Of a DNA stretch of 64,000 nt, positions 46,766-57,066 are shown piece after piece (position 1 is the first letter of the stretch; each line of letters starts with the position of its first letter). Made by a program: the position numbers and the translations under genes. This stretch comes from Heterocephalus glaber (Eukaryota; Chordata; Mammalia; Rodentia; Bathyergidae). The DNA lies in NCBI RefSeq assembly GCF_000247695.1, contig NW_004624747.1, positions 27,623,408 to 27,687,407 on the forward strand, read 5' to 3'. The notes below the pieces were generated by a model that saw only the letters and a program-made list of their open reading frames with translations, was not told where the DNA came from and did not search any database.

Positions 46766-47040
46766 GGGCCTCCTACTTCTTCCGCGGCCGGGAGTACTGG
46801 AAGGTGCTGGACGGCGAGCTGGAGGCGGCAGCTGGGTACCCACAGTCCACTGCGCGGGACTGGCTGGTGTGCGGGGAGCCCCGGGCCGGCGTGAGCGTGG
46901 GCGGGGCACAGGGCGGGCCCCAGGGCCGCACGCAGGACGGGCCGGCCGTGTGCTCCTGCTCGGCTGCCGCACGCACACTGCCCCTGCTCCTGCCACCCCT
47001 GCTGCCTGGCGCGCTGGGCGCTCTGGCACGGGCCCCGTGA
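46766..47040 (+). CDS. MMP17: MMP17 coding exon 10 (last blade, GPI-signal tail)
   Basis: Acceptor cggcag at 46765; TGA at 47038-47040. It encodes GASYFFRGREYWKVLDGELE, AAAGYPQSTARDWLVCG, with Cys526 closing the hemopexin disulfide. A Gly/Gln-rich spacer follows, then AVCSCSAAARTLPLLLPPLL and PGALGALARAP. The hydrophobic stretch 562-577 without a cytoplasmic tail fits GPI attachment, with likely anchor residues in the SCSAAA segment. The spacer is clearly different from, and shorter than, the human one, the most diverged part of the protein. Confidence 0.93.
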
Positions 47041-47975
47041 GACCGTGTGCGGACCGCAGCCAGTGGCCACCTGCAGGATCCCCGTGCGGGTCTGTGCACC
47101 CCGCTTCCGCCTGGAGCCTCCCGGACCCCGACTCGGCCTGGCCTCCCTGTCCCTCCTGGCTCCTGGTCCTCCCGGCCAGGGTCATAGCGAGGTGCACAAG
47201 AGGAGCAGCCAGGAGCTCGGCTCCCCCACTGCACACAGAAGGCTCACACCCTGCCAGGGTGGCCACAGATCGAACTCTGCCCGGGAAACCCAGCCAGGTC
47301 CTCGCTCCGCGGTGCTGGGGCCCCTGTGAGACCCCTGCTCTCCAGGCCACCCAGGCACCTGGCGAGGACCCTCGGGCCTGGACTCATGGACAGACCCACC
47401 TGGCCGTGGAGGGGCTCCCGAGCCCTGCACCAGGAGTGGGGTTGGGGAGGAAGGAGAGGGGCTGGCAAGACAGGGTGCTGCGTCTGGGGCAGGCGGGGAC
47501 ACCTGGGGGTGTGGGGTGCACTCCCAGCCTCGCCTGGCCTGGGGACCAGGGGCTCAGGAACCCAGGCTGCCCCTGGTGGCAGAGAGCCAAGGAGAGAGCC
47601 ACAGTGCAGTGACCTCGGGGACAGTCAGCCGGGGAGAGGCAGGACCGTGCAAAGGTCCTGTGGTGGGTGGGCTGGGCCAGGTAACACAAGGGTCTGCTCA
47701 CACCTCTTCGTGGGGAGGAGGGCTCCGACACATGCCAGATCCCCACACCTCACTCACGGCGCGGGGGCTGCAGCCCCTCCTGCCCAGCGTGTCCCCATCT
47801 GTCCCCGTGGCACCACAGCAGACACCCCCTGCCCCACATCCAAGCTGCAGGACAGTTGCCCTCTGCGGGGACACAGAGCCCGCGTCCTTGATCACAGGAC
47901 TAAAGTGGCTCCCTGCAGGCAGTCCACTGTGGTCCTAAAGCCCAAGCCCTAATAAAGTTTCCTACGCGCAGCGCT
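47041..47975 (+). other. MMP17: MMP17 3' UTR
   Basis: About 0.9 kb of GC-rich sequence without introns, ending at a poly(A) signal. No repeat is recognised. Cleavage point estimated about 15-20 bp after the signal. Confidence 0.75.
47951..47956 (+). terminator. MMP17: MMP17 poly(A) signal AATAAA
   Basis: Canonical AATAAA followed by gtttcctacgcgcag, about 0.9 kb after the MMP17 stop and the first good signal downstream of it. Confidence 0.85.
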
Positions 47976-49049
47976 GGGCCCTCAGCTCATTCCTGCGGCA
48001 ACCCCAGCGCGTGGGTGCAGAGGGGAGCAGCGGGCAGGCAGCACTCGAGGTCCCTGACTGCGACACCCGCAGAGCCGCGTGGGCCAGAGCCCTGCTGCAA
48101 CCACCCTGGACACAGCGGTGCTGGCCTCGCCCTGCCCGGGCCGCCCCAAAGGCCACAGGAAATGTGGTGGCAGTCAGGGCCCCTCCCAGCCACGTCCTCC
48201 CGCGGCAGCCAGCCCAGGTGATGCCCAGCCTCCTGGTCTGCCCCCACGTCCCTCCCGCCCCGCCACCTTGGCGCCTGTGAAGGTCAGGCAGGTGGCCGCA
48301 GCCTCTGACCAGGGCCTGGAGCCCCTGCTCGCTCGGGCTCTGCCATGGAGGGGGACTGTCACCAGGCTTCCCCACAGGCCTGGCACTGGGTGACCCAGCC
48401 TGGGGACAAGCGTGCATCCCTTGTGTGGGGCTGGAAGCCCCAGGGGCAAGGGCTCCTCCCCAGCATGACCCCTGTGTTACAGGGGAGAACAAGGCTGCAG
48501 CACAGGGCAGATGCCCCAGGGTCGGCCCACACCAGCCAGGGCTCAGGCTCAGGAGAGGCCGCCCGCTCCTGGGCCCATAGGCCCCACTTAGGCTCTGTCC
48601 ACTTTGAGGGCCCAGCCGGTGGCCTCAGGCTGCACTTGCCCGGGGCTCGGACTCAGCCCAGCCCGCACGCACAGGTCTCTCCTGGGGCTTGGCATGGCCG
48701 CAGACCACTGCAGGCCCAGGTGGCCGCTGAGGGGACCCAGGGCCTTGGTCAGGGCAGCAGAGGAGCGGGAGCTGGAACGTCCAGTGAGTGGGACACAGGC
48801 CCAGCCTGAGGCTGTGGCCCCACATCGCAGCAAGCACAGGGAGGGGACCCCAGCAGGACATGCGGGGGGCTGTCCAGTGAGGCCCAGGGGATGAGGGCCA
48901 GGGCCCGCCAGGGTCCCTTGTATGCTTAGCAACCTAGTGAGGACTTCGGTTTCCTCCGAGGGCGGAGGGCTTAGAGCAGAGAGGATCTGGGGTGTCAAGA
49001 GTGTCCACAGCCCTTGGGCCCCATGGGCAGACTCCACATGCAGAATGGG

Positions 49050-49150
49050 CATGGGCCACACACCTATAATACCAGCACTGGGAGGCTGAGGCAGGAGGAT
49101 CACAGTGCGTTCCATGCCAGCCAGGGCTGCATAGTGAGTTCAAGTGCAGG
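49050..49150 (+). mobile_element. B1-like SINE
   Basis: atgggccacacacctataat, gaggctgaggcaggaggatc and catgccagccagggctgcat. Confidence 0.82.
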
Positions 49151-49624
49151 CTAGAGTACAGGCTTGGAGTATCTGGAAAGAAACAGCTGGATCCAGCCCC
49201 TGCAGAGTCCAGGTCGAGGCAGGGTGTAGTACCTGCCTGGAGGGGGCGCTGTGGCACTGCTCGCAGCACTGCTGTCCCTGAGGACCGGCAGTGCCCTGCA
49301 GGGAGCTCGAAGCCTCCCAGGTGAGGCCCAGAGGGCACCCCAGCCGAGGCTGCCTCAGGGCAGGTTGCATCAGCCGGCAGCCCAGACCCGACACTGCCCA
49401 CCCCCGCCTGGACTCTGCCCGTTGGGCTGTGGCCCTAGCCTCATGGTGGTGGCGTCAGGGACCTCAGTTCTGCCACAGCACGTGGCTGGGCACCTCCCGG
49501 AGTCTGGCTCTGCCCCTCTGAGGGCACCAGTGTCCCAAGGCTCCCCGGGGCCCCGTGGGGTGAGGCCCCTGCTGCAGACGTGCCAGGTCCTGCTGGCTCA
49601 TACCTTGGCATGGTTTCTGAGAAG

Positions 49625-49780
49625 CCTGGTACTCTAGGAGGCTGAGGCAGGGGCATCACAAGTTTGTACCCAGCCCGGGCAACTTAGGGAGACCCTGTCT
49701 CAGAATGAAGAATTATAAAAGGCTGAGGATGAAGCTCAGTGTGCAGGCCCTGAATTCAAGTCCCAGGACCGGAAAACAGT
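49625..49780 (+). mobile_element. B1+ID composite SINE, 5' truncated
   Basis: ggtactctaggaggctgagg through gagaccctgtctcagaatga, then aggctgaggatgaagctcag and gaattcaagtcccaggacc. Confidence 0.8.
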
Positions 49781-49855
49781 TCTGAGGGGACAGGATGGCT
49801 GGCCCACCCTTTCGGTGCACTCGGCCTTTTCATGGCTTTTGCTGTGGAAAAGCAG

Positions 49856-49865
49856 GTCACGTGAC
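49856..49865. promoter_or_regulatory. Palindromic E-box GTCACGTGAC (CLEAR-like)
   Basis: A perfect 10-bp palindrome matching the extended E-box bound by TFEB/MiT-family factors. It lies 7.8 kb before the ULK1 start codon. Function is not shown. Confidence 0.35.
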
Positions 49866-50204
49866 TGGGGACCCGCGAGCACTGAGGCCTGTGGCTCGGC
49901 TCTGGGTCCAGGGCCAAGGCGCTCAGCACCCCAGCAGGAAGCTGCCTGCCCACGACTGCCTCTCTCCCTGTCCTGCCACACACCTGTCTGCTGTCTGCGC
50001 CACTAGTGTCAGCCCTAGTGGACAGAGCCCCTGTCCTGTACCTGCCACCCACGGTGTTCTTGGTGCCTCCAGCTGCAGCCTGGTCACTTCAGAGCTGTGT
50101 TAGGTTCCACTGGGCTGATGGCCCTCACCTGTCTGCTCTCATCTGTCTGCACTTTGGTGAACTGGGCTGGTTCCCACTTTTGACTCCTGGAACGAATCCT
50201 TTTT

Positions 50205-50242
50205 TTCTTTTTCTTTTTTGGTTTTTTTTTTTTTTTTTTTTT
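50205..50242. repeat. T-rich low-complexity tract
   Basis: Interrupted poly-T of about 38 bp, followed by gagacagggtccagtcctgg, a short minus-strand B1-like start that then loses similarity. Confidence 0.8.
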
Positions 50243-50721
50243 GAGACAGGGTCCAGTCCTGGCGCCTGGACTTGGCAGAGCCATCTGAGGCAGCACACAG
50301 GACAAGGGGCGGGGTGGGCAGGCCCCTGGTGAGGGATGTGGGTGCCAGCCAGACACAGGGCCTGGCTCCTCGGAGGCAGGGACGGAGGGCAGAGGCCTGA
50401 AGGTTTGCTCTGCCTGCTGGCGAGCAGGGGCTGGGAGTCAGCGCTTGGGAGGAAGCAGAGGCCGAGAGACACAGGCACACCTCTGGGAAGAGGAAGTGGT
50501 GAGCAAGGGAGGCAGGGCAGGCCCAGGAGGGACAGGGCAAGGGGGCCACCGATGCAGAGCGCCCAGCGGGGAGCGGCCCACAGCCAGCCGAGGGTGAGGC
50601 AGACAGTGCCCACTGAAGGGGCTGCTGCCTGTCCATGGGGGCCGTGCAGGAGGGAGTCCTGCTGGGTGCTGCCCGAGGCCTGGCTCCGCTCCCTTAGCAA
50701 TTCGCCCACTCACAGGCTTTT

Positions 50722-50802
50722 TTTTTTTGGTACCTGGGATCAAACTCTGGTCTTTACACTTGCACAGCAGGTGGAGAAACCACTGAGCTAAATCCCCAGC
50801 CC
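50722..50802 (-). mobile_element. Young ID-like SINE with target-site duplication
   Basis: ggtacctgggatcaaactct through gagctaaatccccagccc. acaggctttt is present on both sides (from 50712 and from 50805). It inserted at the T-rich end of the minus-strand B1 that follows. Confidence 0.88.
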
Positions 50803-50811
50803 TAACAGGCT

Positions 50812-50930
50812 TTTTGAGATGAGGTTCTCACTGTGTGTGTAGCCAGGCTGGCCTGGTACTTGGGGCAGTCCTCCTGCCTCAGCCTCCTGAGTGCTGGCAT
50901 TACAAGTGTGTGCCACCACACCTGGTGCTT
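50812..50930 (-). mobile_element. B1-like SINE
   Basis: gagatgaggttctcactgtg, cctcctgcctcagcctcctg and gtgccaccacacctgg. Confidence 0.87.
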
Positions 50931-51309
50931 TTATTTTATTATTTTATTTGTAACATTATGAAAATCCATAATTCCCTAACCTGCTCCCAGTGTAGGTGGA
51001 GCAGGGCCTCACACCTCTGTGCCCCAGGGCAGAAACATACATGGTGTTTCTTAGCAGCCCCCTTCCCTCCTGGTGCTGGACATACCACGCATCTTCATCA
51101 TGGATGAGTCACGGTCACCTGGCTGTCCCTGCTGTGTGGCGGGTGCCACACCCTCATCGGCACAGGGATTTACCTCTGTGTTGCTGCTGCTCCATGCAGG
51201 AAGCAGCTGCCTGTTCATTGTTCACAGATGTGTAATGTTCCGTGGCAGAAAAGTGTTATGAGTGACTTTTTGAGGTTTTTACTTTTTTTTCAGTTTTTAC
51301 TTTTTTATT

Positions 51310-51405
51310 TCTTGAGACTGTCTCATTATGTAGCCCCGACTAGCCTCCTGACTCAGCCTCCCAAGTACTGGGATTACAGGTGTGTGCCCCACGCCTGGCC
51401 TTATC
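51310..51405 (-). mobile_element. B1-like SINE
   Basis: cttgagactgtctcattatg, gactcagcctcccaagtact and ccccacgcctggcc. Confidence 0.82.
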
Positions 51406-51959
51406 AGAGGGCAATCAATCCTCCACCTAGAAGGGGGCCAGGGAGGGCTAAAGAAAAAAGAGACCTTCGCAGTTTCCAAGAAGTCAGTGCCTCAGAGCGG
51501 GCAAAGGCAAAGGCTCTCCGAGCTCGCCCGCCACTCTGCTGGGTGTGCACAGTAATTGGGGGTGACTTTGTGGGCGGAGGCGACCCTACAGCCCTGATCT
51601 CACGCCGATGAGTTTCTCATCTCCATGAAGGCTGTAGGGAGAGCTTTCCGGACAGGAGGTGGGAGGAGATAACGAGGAATCTGCCCTCCCCAGGTGGGAC
51701 CGATCTCTTTCCTTACCACTCGGTTCCCCAAGAACCCGGAAGACTTCAGCTGAAGTAGTCTGGCCCTTGAGCCCCACAGCACCTCTGGGCCAGAGGCCTC
51801 AGCTGTGACCTGAGGCAAAATGCAGTTTCCGCCTCCCGTAGCTCAAGGGCAAGGAGGCGCTAAGCCTTAGACAGCTATAGTCAGACTTTAATTATGAAAT
51901 GATTTTCCCCCAAAATTTATGTAGAATGGCTCTGGACAGGCCTATTCTCATTTTTATTT

Positions 51960-52095
51960 TTCACACAGGGTCTCGCTGTGTAGTTCAGGCTGGTCTCGAA
52001 CTGACTATGTAGCCCAGGCTGGCCTCAAACTCCCAATTTCCTGCCTCAGCCTCCCAAGCGCTGGGATGACAGGCGTGTGCCCCCATGTCTGGCAC
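51960..52095 (-). mobile_element. B1-like SINE
   Basis: cacagggtctcgctgtgtag, two caggctgg repeats, cctgcctcagcctcccaagc and cccccatgtctggc. A further short minus-strand B1-like piece follows at about 52120-52207. Confidence 0.87.
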
Positions 52096-52575
52096 AATTT
52101 AGTTGAAAGGTCTTTTTTTTTTTTTGATAGGCTGGCCTTGAACTTGCAATCCTCCTGCCTCACCCTCTGGAGAGGAAGGATTACAAGTGAGTGCCTCCAC
52201 CCTGGCTTTTATGTCTGGCTGCAGATGCATGAGGAGAGGAGCTGGGGTGGAAGAAAGCAGAAAGGCAGGGCTGGGGTGCTGGTCAGGGGCACTGCGCCCA
52301 GCCGGGGAGGGTCCCGGCTTGGAGTCCACTCGGAGTCCAGCCCTCCGAACAGCAGAGGGGTCGCTGCGGCCTCCTCCCCGTGTAAGACAGGGCTGGGACA
52401 ATGGCAGAGCATGGGGTTAAAGGACAGGAGAGGTAGACATGCCTGGGAATTCAAGGCCACCTGAACTACACAGTGAGACCCTGTCTCAGAAGAAAACGAA
52501 AGACCCAGGGCCAGGGCAGGCACTTCCTCCTCAGGGCTAGAGAAGTGGCCTTCTCTCTCAGGATCCAAGATCAAA

Positions 52576-52671
52576 GGGCCGGGGATTTAGCTCAGTGGTT
52601 TCTTCGCCTGCTGTGCAAGCACAAGGGCCCTTGAGTTCGATCCCCGGTACCAAAAAAAAAAAAGAAAGAAA
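52576..52671 (+). mobile_element. Young ID-like SINE with 13-bp target-site duplication
   Basis: gggccggggatttagctcag head, gagttcgatccccggtacc end, then a long A-rich tail. aggatccaagatc occurs immediately before (52560-52572) and after (52672-52684). This is the clearest full-length copy in the window. Confidence 0.95.
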
Positions 52672-52949
52672 AGGATCCAAGATCGAAAACACACTTAGTT
52701 CCAGCCCAGTGACCCAGAACTGTGGCAAGAGGCTCGTCCAGAGCTGAGGCCTGGGTCTGGGCTGTCAGTGCAGGCTCCTGGGAGGTCCGGACCCACCTCA
52801 CCATGGAGACCAGCTGGGCATCGGACTCCCCACGGAGACAATGCCCAGGCCCAGCGGCAGTCAGAGACTCGCTCAAAGGGTGTGGGCCTCCAGGGACAGA
52901 GCGCCTCGTGATCCCGAGCTGGGTACATTTGTGGGGCTTGGTGATGACT

Positions 52950-53100
52950 TCAAGGCAGCCGTGGTGGCACATGCCTGTGATCTCAGCCCTTGGGAGGCTG
53001 AGGCAGGATGATTTGCCAAGAGTTCAAACCAGGGATACATTGTGAGTTCAAACCCACCCCAAACTACACAGTGAGTGAGGCCCTATCTCAAAAAAACTTA
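52950..53100 (+). mobile_element. B1-like SINE (longer form)
   Basis: ggcagccgtggtggcacatg, gatctcagcccttgggaggc, a duplicated gagttcaaac motif and gaggccctatctcaaaaaaa. Confidence 0.85.
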
Positions 53101-53294
53101 ACTAAATCAATTCTGATTTCCTTGTCTCCCTTTGACCTACTTTTTTACCCCGCTCCCTGGGTCCCACGCACCACTGCCCTATGGGAGGAGGCAGGGGTTT
53201 CCTGCCAGCCATGCAGCGCTGGGCTCTCAAAAATGGCTGAGGCCTGTGTGAGGTCTGAGCACAGAAAATGCAGCCTGTACGCACCCCAATCTTT

Positions 53295-53475
53295 TATTTT
53301 TTTTCAGAGCCAGGGGTTGAACCCAGGCCTTTGAACTGAGCTACATCCGCAATCCTTTTTTAAAATTCTGAAACAGTCAAGCTAACTTTCCCAGGCTGAG
53401 TTTGAGTTTATGATCCTCCTGCCTCAGCCTTCCAGAGTGCTGGGTTAATGGGTATGCACCATCATCCCTGGCCAA
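53295..53475 (-). mobile_element. B1+ID composite SINE, minus orientation
   Basis: ID part (gccaggggttgaacccaggc … gagctacatccgcaatcc) is followed by B1 part (ctttcccaggctgagtttga … cctcctgcctcagccttcca … catccctggcc). Confidence 0.8.
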
Positions 53476-54187
53476 ACTGAGATGTATTTTACTTAGTTTT
53501 ATTTTGTTTTAACACCCAGCCCCAGGCTGCCCTCCCGATGTCCAGCGCCTGTCCATCCTGAAGTTCTTCTCCCGCCATTGGAAGTTAGGTTCTACCTCTC
53601 AGACCCAGCGAGGCAAAGCATGGCCAGCACGGCCCCACAACTCCTGCAGATTTCATAGAAACAGGATTGCGCGCCAGGTCCTTCTGTGTCTGGCTTCTCC
53701 TTTTTTGGAGAAAAACAGCCTTTCTTACTTTTGATTTTGAGACAGGTTCTCACTAAGTCACTAAATTACAGGAGCCTCCCAGAGCTGGGGTTGCAGGTAC
53801 TGCCCACCCCCATGGCTCCTGTGGCTGTTGGGAGGGTCCCAGACCCCACAGCCCTGTGGAGGAGGGCAGGGCAGGGCAGGTGGGCAGGATGCAGGAAGGG
53901 GTGGGGCTGCTGCCCCAGCCTTGTGGCCGCTGATCTGCTGGGACTGGAGCCAGCAGGGCCCGGCTGCGTGTTGCCTGCTATCTGCGTGCAGAAGCCCTGC
54001 TGCCCCACACTGGGAAAGCACAGCCTGGAGGGAAGGGCCTGGAGCTGGACAGCACAGGTACTCCAGGGCAAGACAGGGGCATGCCCAGGGCCTGTGGGAG
54101 GAGGCCTCTGACAGGGCTAGCCACAGAGATGCAAATCCAGCCCTGAGCAATCACTTCATTCCTATGCTTGCTATTTATAAAACAAAC

Positions 54188-54318
54188 AGGCCAGCTGGGT
54201 GTGGTGAATGCCTGGAATCCCGGCACTCCTTGGGGAGGCCGAGGCAGGAGAATCACAAGTTTCAACCTAGCCTGGGAGACTTAATGATGTAGGGAGACTT
54301 TGTCTCAAGATAAAAATA
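54188..54318 (+). mobile_element. B1-like SINE
   Basis: ggccagctgggtgtggtgaa, ggaatcccggcactccttgg and gggagactttgtctcaagat. Confidence 0.83.
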
Positions 54319-54320
54319 AA

Positions 54321-54600
54321 AGCCAGGCGTGGTGTTATAAGTCAATAATTCCAGGGCCGGGGATTTAGCTCAGTGGTTCTGGCGCCTGCCGAGAAGGCAC
54401 AAGGTCCCAAGTTCCATCCCCAATACCAAGAAAATATATATATTAATTCCAATACTGGGGAAGCTGAGACAGGGGACCACTGTGAATTGGAGGGTTACGT
54501 AGTGAGACCCCGTCTGAAAATAAATAAATAAGAGTGAAACACATACTGGGGCTGGGATGCAGCTCAGGGCAAAGGTCCTGTTTTCAGTCTTCAGTCTCTA
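54321..54600 (+). mobile_element. B1+ID composite SINE interrupted by another SINE
   Basis: Head agccaggcgtggtgttataa at 54321 breaks off at aattcca and resumes at 54443 (ttaattccaatactggggaa), continuing to gagaccccgtctgaaaataa and an ID part (ggggctgggatgcagctcag). The break holds the ID-like SINE at 54354-54434. Confidence 0.8.
54354..54434 (+). mobile_element. ID-like SINE nested in a B1-like SINE
   Basis: gggccggggatttagctcag, tggcgcctgccgagaaggca and gttccatccccaataccaag. The sequence taattcca flanks it on both sides, consistent with insertion into the B1 at the 'aattccagcac' region. Confidence 0.88.
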
Positions 54601-54610
54601 CCACCAAAAG

Positions 54611-54790
54611 ATTGGAACACTTGGAGTGGTGCTCAGTGGTAGAGCTTGCCCAGCATGCTGAGGACTGGGTTTGAGCCCTGCCACAGAAATAAATAAGAGG
54701 CTGGGATGCAGCTCAGCCGCACAGCGCCTGCCTGGCAGCACGAGGTCCAGAGTTCAATCCCTGGTACCAAAAGTAAATAAATCAACCAAT
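54611..54790 (+). mobile_element. Two ID-like SINEs in tandem
   Basis: The first (about 54611-54690) has gctcagtggtagagcttgcc and gggtttgagccctgccacag; the second (about 54694-54785) has ggctgggatgcagctcagcc and gagttcaatccctggtacca followed by an AAATAAAT-type tail. Confidence 0.8.
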
Positions 54791-54814
54791 CAATAAATAA
54801 AAAGAGAAAAGAAA

Positions 54815-54930
54815 GATCCAGGCGTGGTGGTGCAGGTCTGCAGTCTCAGTACTCAGAAGGCTGATGCAGGAGGGTCCCTGAGTTAGGCCTAGTCTGGACT
54901 ACAAGTCAGACTCTGTGTTTCAAAAAAATC
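54815..54930 (+). mobile_element. B1-like SINE
   Basis: atccaggcgtggtggtgcag, gcagtctcagtactcagaag, then gactctgtgtttcaaaaaaa. Confidence 0.82.
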
Positions 54931-55141
54931 AAAAGAAAACAAAGCAGGGAAGGAGGGGGAGAGAGAGAGAGGCCAGACAAACACACAGCCAGTCTGCATC
55001 TGCCTCCTTGGGCCCTGGAGCAGTCAGATCCACAGGGCAGAAAGCAGACACAGGTTTTGGGGCTGGGGCCGGAGCTGCAGCTCTGGGAGGTAGCTATGTT
55101 CCGAACAGGGACGGTGGTGAGGAAATGTCGGACCTCTCTTT

Positions 55142-55258
55142 TTTCAGTTTGAGTCAGGGTCTCACGAAGTGGATCAGGCTGGGCTCGAATTCTGCATCCT
55201 CCTGCCTCAGCCTCCCCCAGAGGGGTGGATTACAGATGTGTGCTATCACATGTGGCTA
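55142..55258 (-). mobile_element. B1-like SINE
   Basis: gagtcagggtctcacgaagt, cctcctgcctcagcctcccc and gctatcacatgtggct. Confidence 0.82.
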
Positions 55259-55264
55259 AATTAA

Positions 55265-55500
55265 CACCCTTTTTTTTTTTTTTACAGGATTGGTGAACCC
55301 AGGGCCTTGAGCAAATGCTGTGTCCCTGAGCTACATTCCCAGCCCTTTTAAAACATTTTTGTTTATTTTTTGTTTGTGAGAAGGTCTAGGTGTATAGTTC
55401 AGGCTGGCCTCAAACTCATTATGTAGCCCAAGCTGGCCCAGAACTCAGGGTGATCTTCCTGCCTCAGCCTCCCCAGTTCTGGGACTGCCAGCCACCCCCA
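55265..55500 (-). mobile_element. ID+B1 composite SINE, minus orientation
   Basis: ID part (ggattggtgaacccagggcc … gagctacattcccagccc) is followed by B1 part (gagaaggtctaggtgtatag … cttcctgcctcagcctcccc). Confidence 0.8.
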
Positions 55501-55977
55501 GTCTACATTACCTTTCTCATCCACCTCCCACTCAGCCCTGCTTGGAAGCTCCTGAGGGAAGGGACACTCCCTTGCAGCCCCACACTGAGTTCCTGGCTCC
55601 CAGCCAGCTCAGTCTGTGCTCAGTGGCCAGTGCTGGGAATGGCGGCCCTGGTGGACCGGTGGTGCTGGATGCCTTTTCACCTGGAGAACCCAGGGCTGGG
55701 CCGGCAGCCCTCTGCCCTTCCAGCCTCTGGCCCCCATCCAGGCAGTGAGCTAGCATCCCGGGGCCTGAGATGAGGACACAGAGCAGTGCAGGGCATCTGC
55801 ATGGCTGGGGCCCTTCCAGGGTGCTGGGCTTTGTGCCTGGGAACACGAAGAGCCCTTCAGGAGGGCCTGGCCCTCTGCTGGGTCGGGGAACGACTGCCCT
55901 TCTGCTGAGAGCTCCAGGCAGTGAGGATTATTTAGAATTATGCCTTTGCAAACATAGCAATAAAAGCAGTTCAAATG

Positions 55978-56098
55978 CAGTGGGGTGTGGTGGAGCATTC
56001 CCATATCCCACCTCTCAGGAGGCTGAGGCAGGAGGATCACCGTGAGCTCAAGTCCAGCCTGGACTTGTACTGAGAGCCTATCTCAAAACAAAACATGA
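55978..56098 (+). mobile_element. B1-like SINE
   Basis: cagtggggtgtggtggagca, cctctcaggaggctgaggca and gagagcctatctcaaaacaa. Confidence 0.85.
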
Positions 56099-56974
56099 AA
56101 ATAGCTAAACTTACACAGGCCTGCCCAGTGGAAAGCACTGACTCTGCAGGCAGCTTCTGGTGTGAGGGTCGGCAGGCTTCTCTCACAGCTCTGGACCCTG
56201 GGCACATTCACGCCAACTTCCTCATCTGTAGGACGAGGGCAGAGTAGCAAGGCCCACGGAACCACAGGGAACACCTCGGGGCCCGGAGGGACGCGCCGCT
56301 CGGCAAGGCTGGGCTGCAGGCCCGTCGTGCCGGGCCCAGCACACAGGTGGGGCGCCTGCGCGCTCGCGGTGCAGGTGCGGAGCGAGGCTGCTGCCCCGCC
56401 CGCCAGGGCGCTGGCGGGCCGGGCTCCCTGGCCTCTCTCGGGCAGACCGATGGGCTTTCCTGTTTGGGCGCCGTTTGGGGCTCAGGGCTTGGGATTCACG
56501 GAAGGCATCTTTCCTTACATTTCTGGTTCTGGGGGTCAAACCCATGCGCCCCACTTGCTATGCACGTGCTGCCCCCTGCAGCACAGGCGCCTCATCGCCC
56601 AGGGTCAGGCCGCGGGCACTGCCATATGCAATGTTCAAGGCGTCTTCTGTGGGCTGGAGAAAGGAGGCTGGGCAGCCGTGGACGCAAGGACGAGCGGCAC
56701 ACGGGGAGCTGGCAGGGGAGGACCGCCGAGGTCCAGGGCGGCCCGGGTAGCCGCGCGCTTCGCAGCCACCGCCCCGCCCCACAGCCACGCCCACGGACAG
56801 AAATCCACCCAGGCCCCTCCCCGCCGTCCGCTTCACCAGTGCTAGGCCCGATTGCTCTCTAGGCCCGCCCCTTCCAGGCCTCCAGTCCCACCACTCATGT
56901 CCCCGCCCCTGAGGCCCCGCCTCGAAGTGAGCGCCACCACGGACCGGCCCCGCAGAGCCATTCTGTTTTTTGGG

Positions 56975-57058
56975 GGGTTTTTTGGTACCGGGGAATCGAA
57001 CTTGGGACCTTGTGCTTGCGAGGCAGCTACCGGAACCACTGAGCTAAGTCCCCGGCCG
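56975..57058 (-). mobile_element. ID-like SINE inside the ULK1 promoter CpG region
   Basis: T/G-rich tract, ggtaccggggaatcgaactt, then gagctaagtccccggcc. It ends about 570 bp before the ULK1 ATG. No clean target-site duplication is seen. Confidence 0.9.
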
Positions 57059-57066
57059 CCAGCAGC

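Larger units (their letters stand above)
35540..47975 (+). other. MMP17: MMP17 gene, complete (MT4-MMP)
   Basis: Ten coding exons (35653-35805, 40164-40296, 40412-40541, 40751-41034, 41635-41811, 42713-42812, 43170-43252, 43323-43475, 46348-46605, 46766-47040) splice in frame to 581 aa, close to mouse and human MMP17 length (about 580-605). The product is a GPI-anchored membrane-type matrix metalloproteinase of the cell surface. The order is signal peptide, prodomain with cysteine switch PRCSLPD (106-112), furin site RRRR (120-123), catalytic domain with [11 protein letters not shown] (246-256) and Met-turn SIM (262-264), Pro-rich linker, four-bladed hemopexin domain (Cys335 to Cys526) and hydrophobic GPI-signal tail. 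Gene start and end are estimated from promoter motifs and the poly(A) signal. Confidence 0.95.
47976..56240. other. MMP17-ULK1 intergenic region, SINE-rich
   Basis: About 8 kb without a convincing gene. The first kilobase is GC-rich and repeat-poor. From 49050 on, B1, ID and composite SINEs are dense on both strands; the individual ones I could delimit are listed separately. A perfect GTCACGTGAC palindrome lies at 49856-49865. A MIR-like fragment is suggested at about 56175-56240 (cttcctcatctgtagg). Confidence 0.65.
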
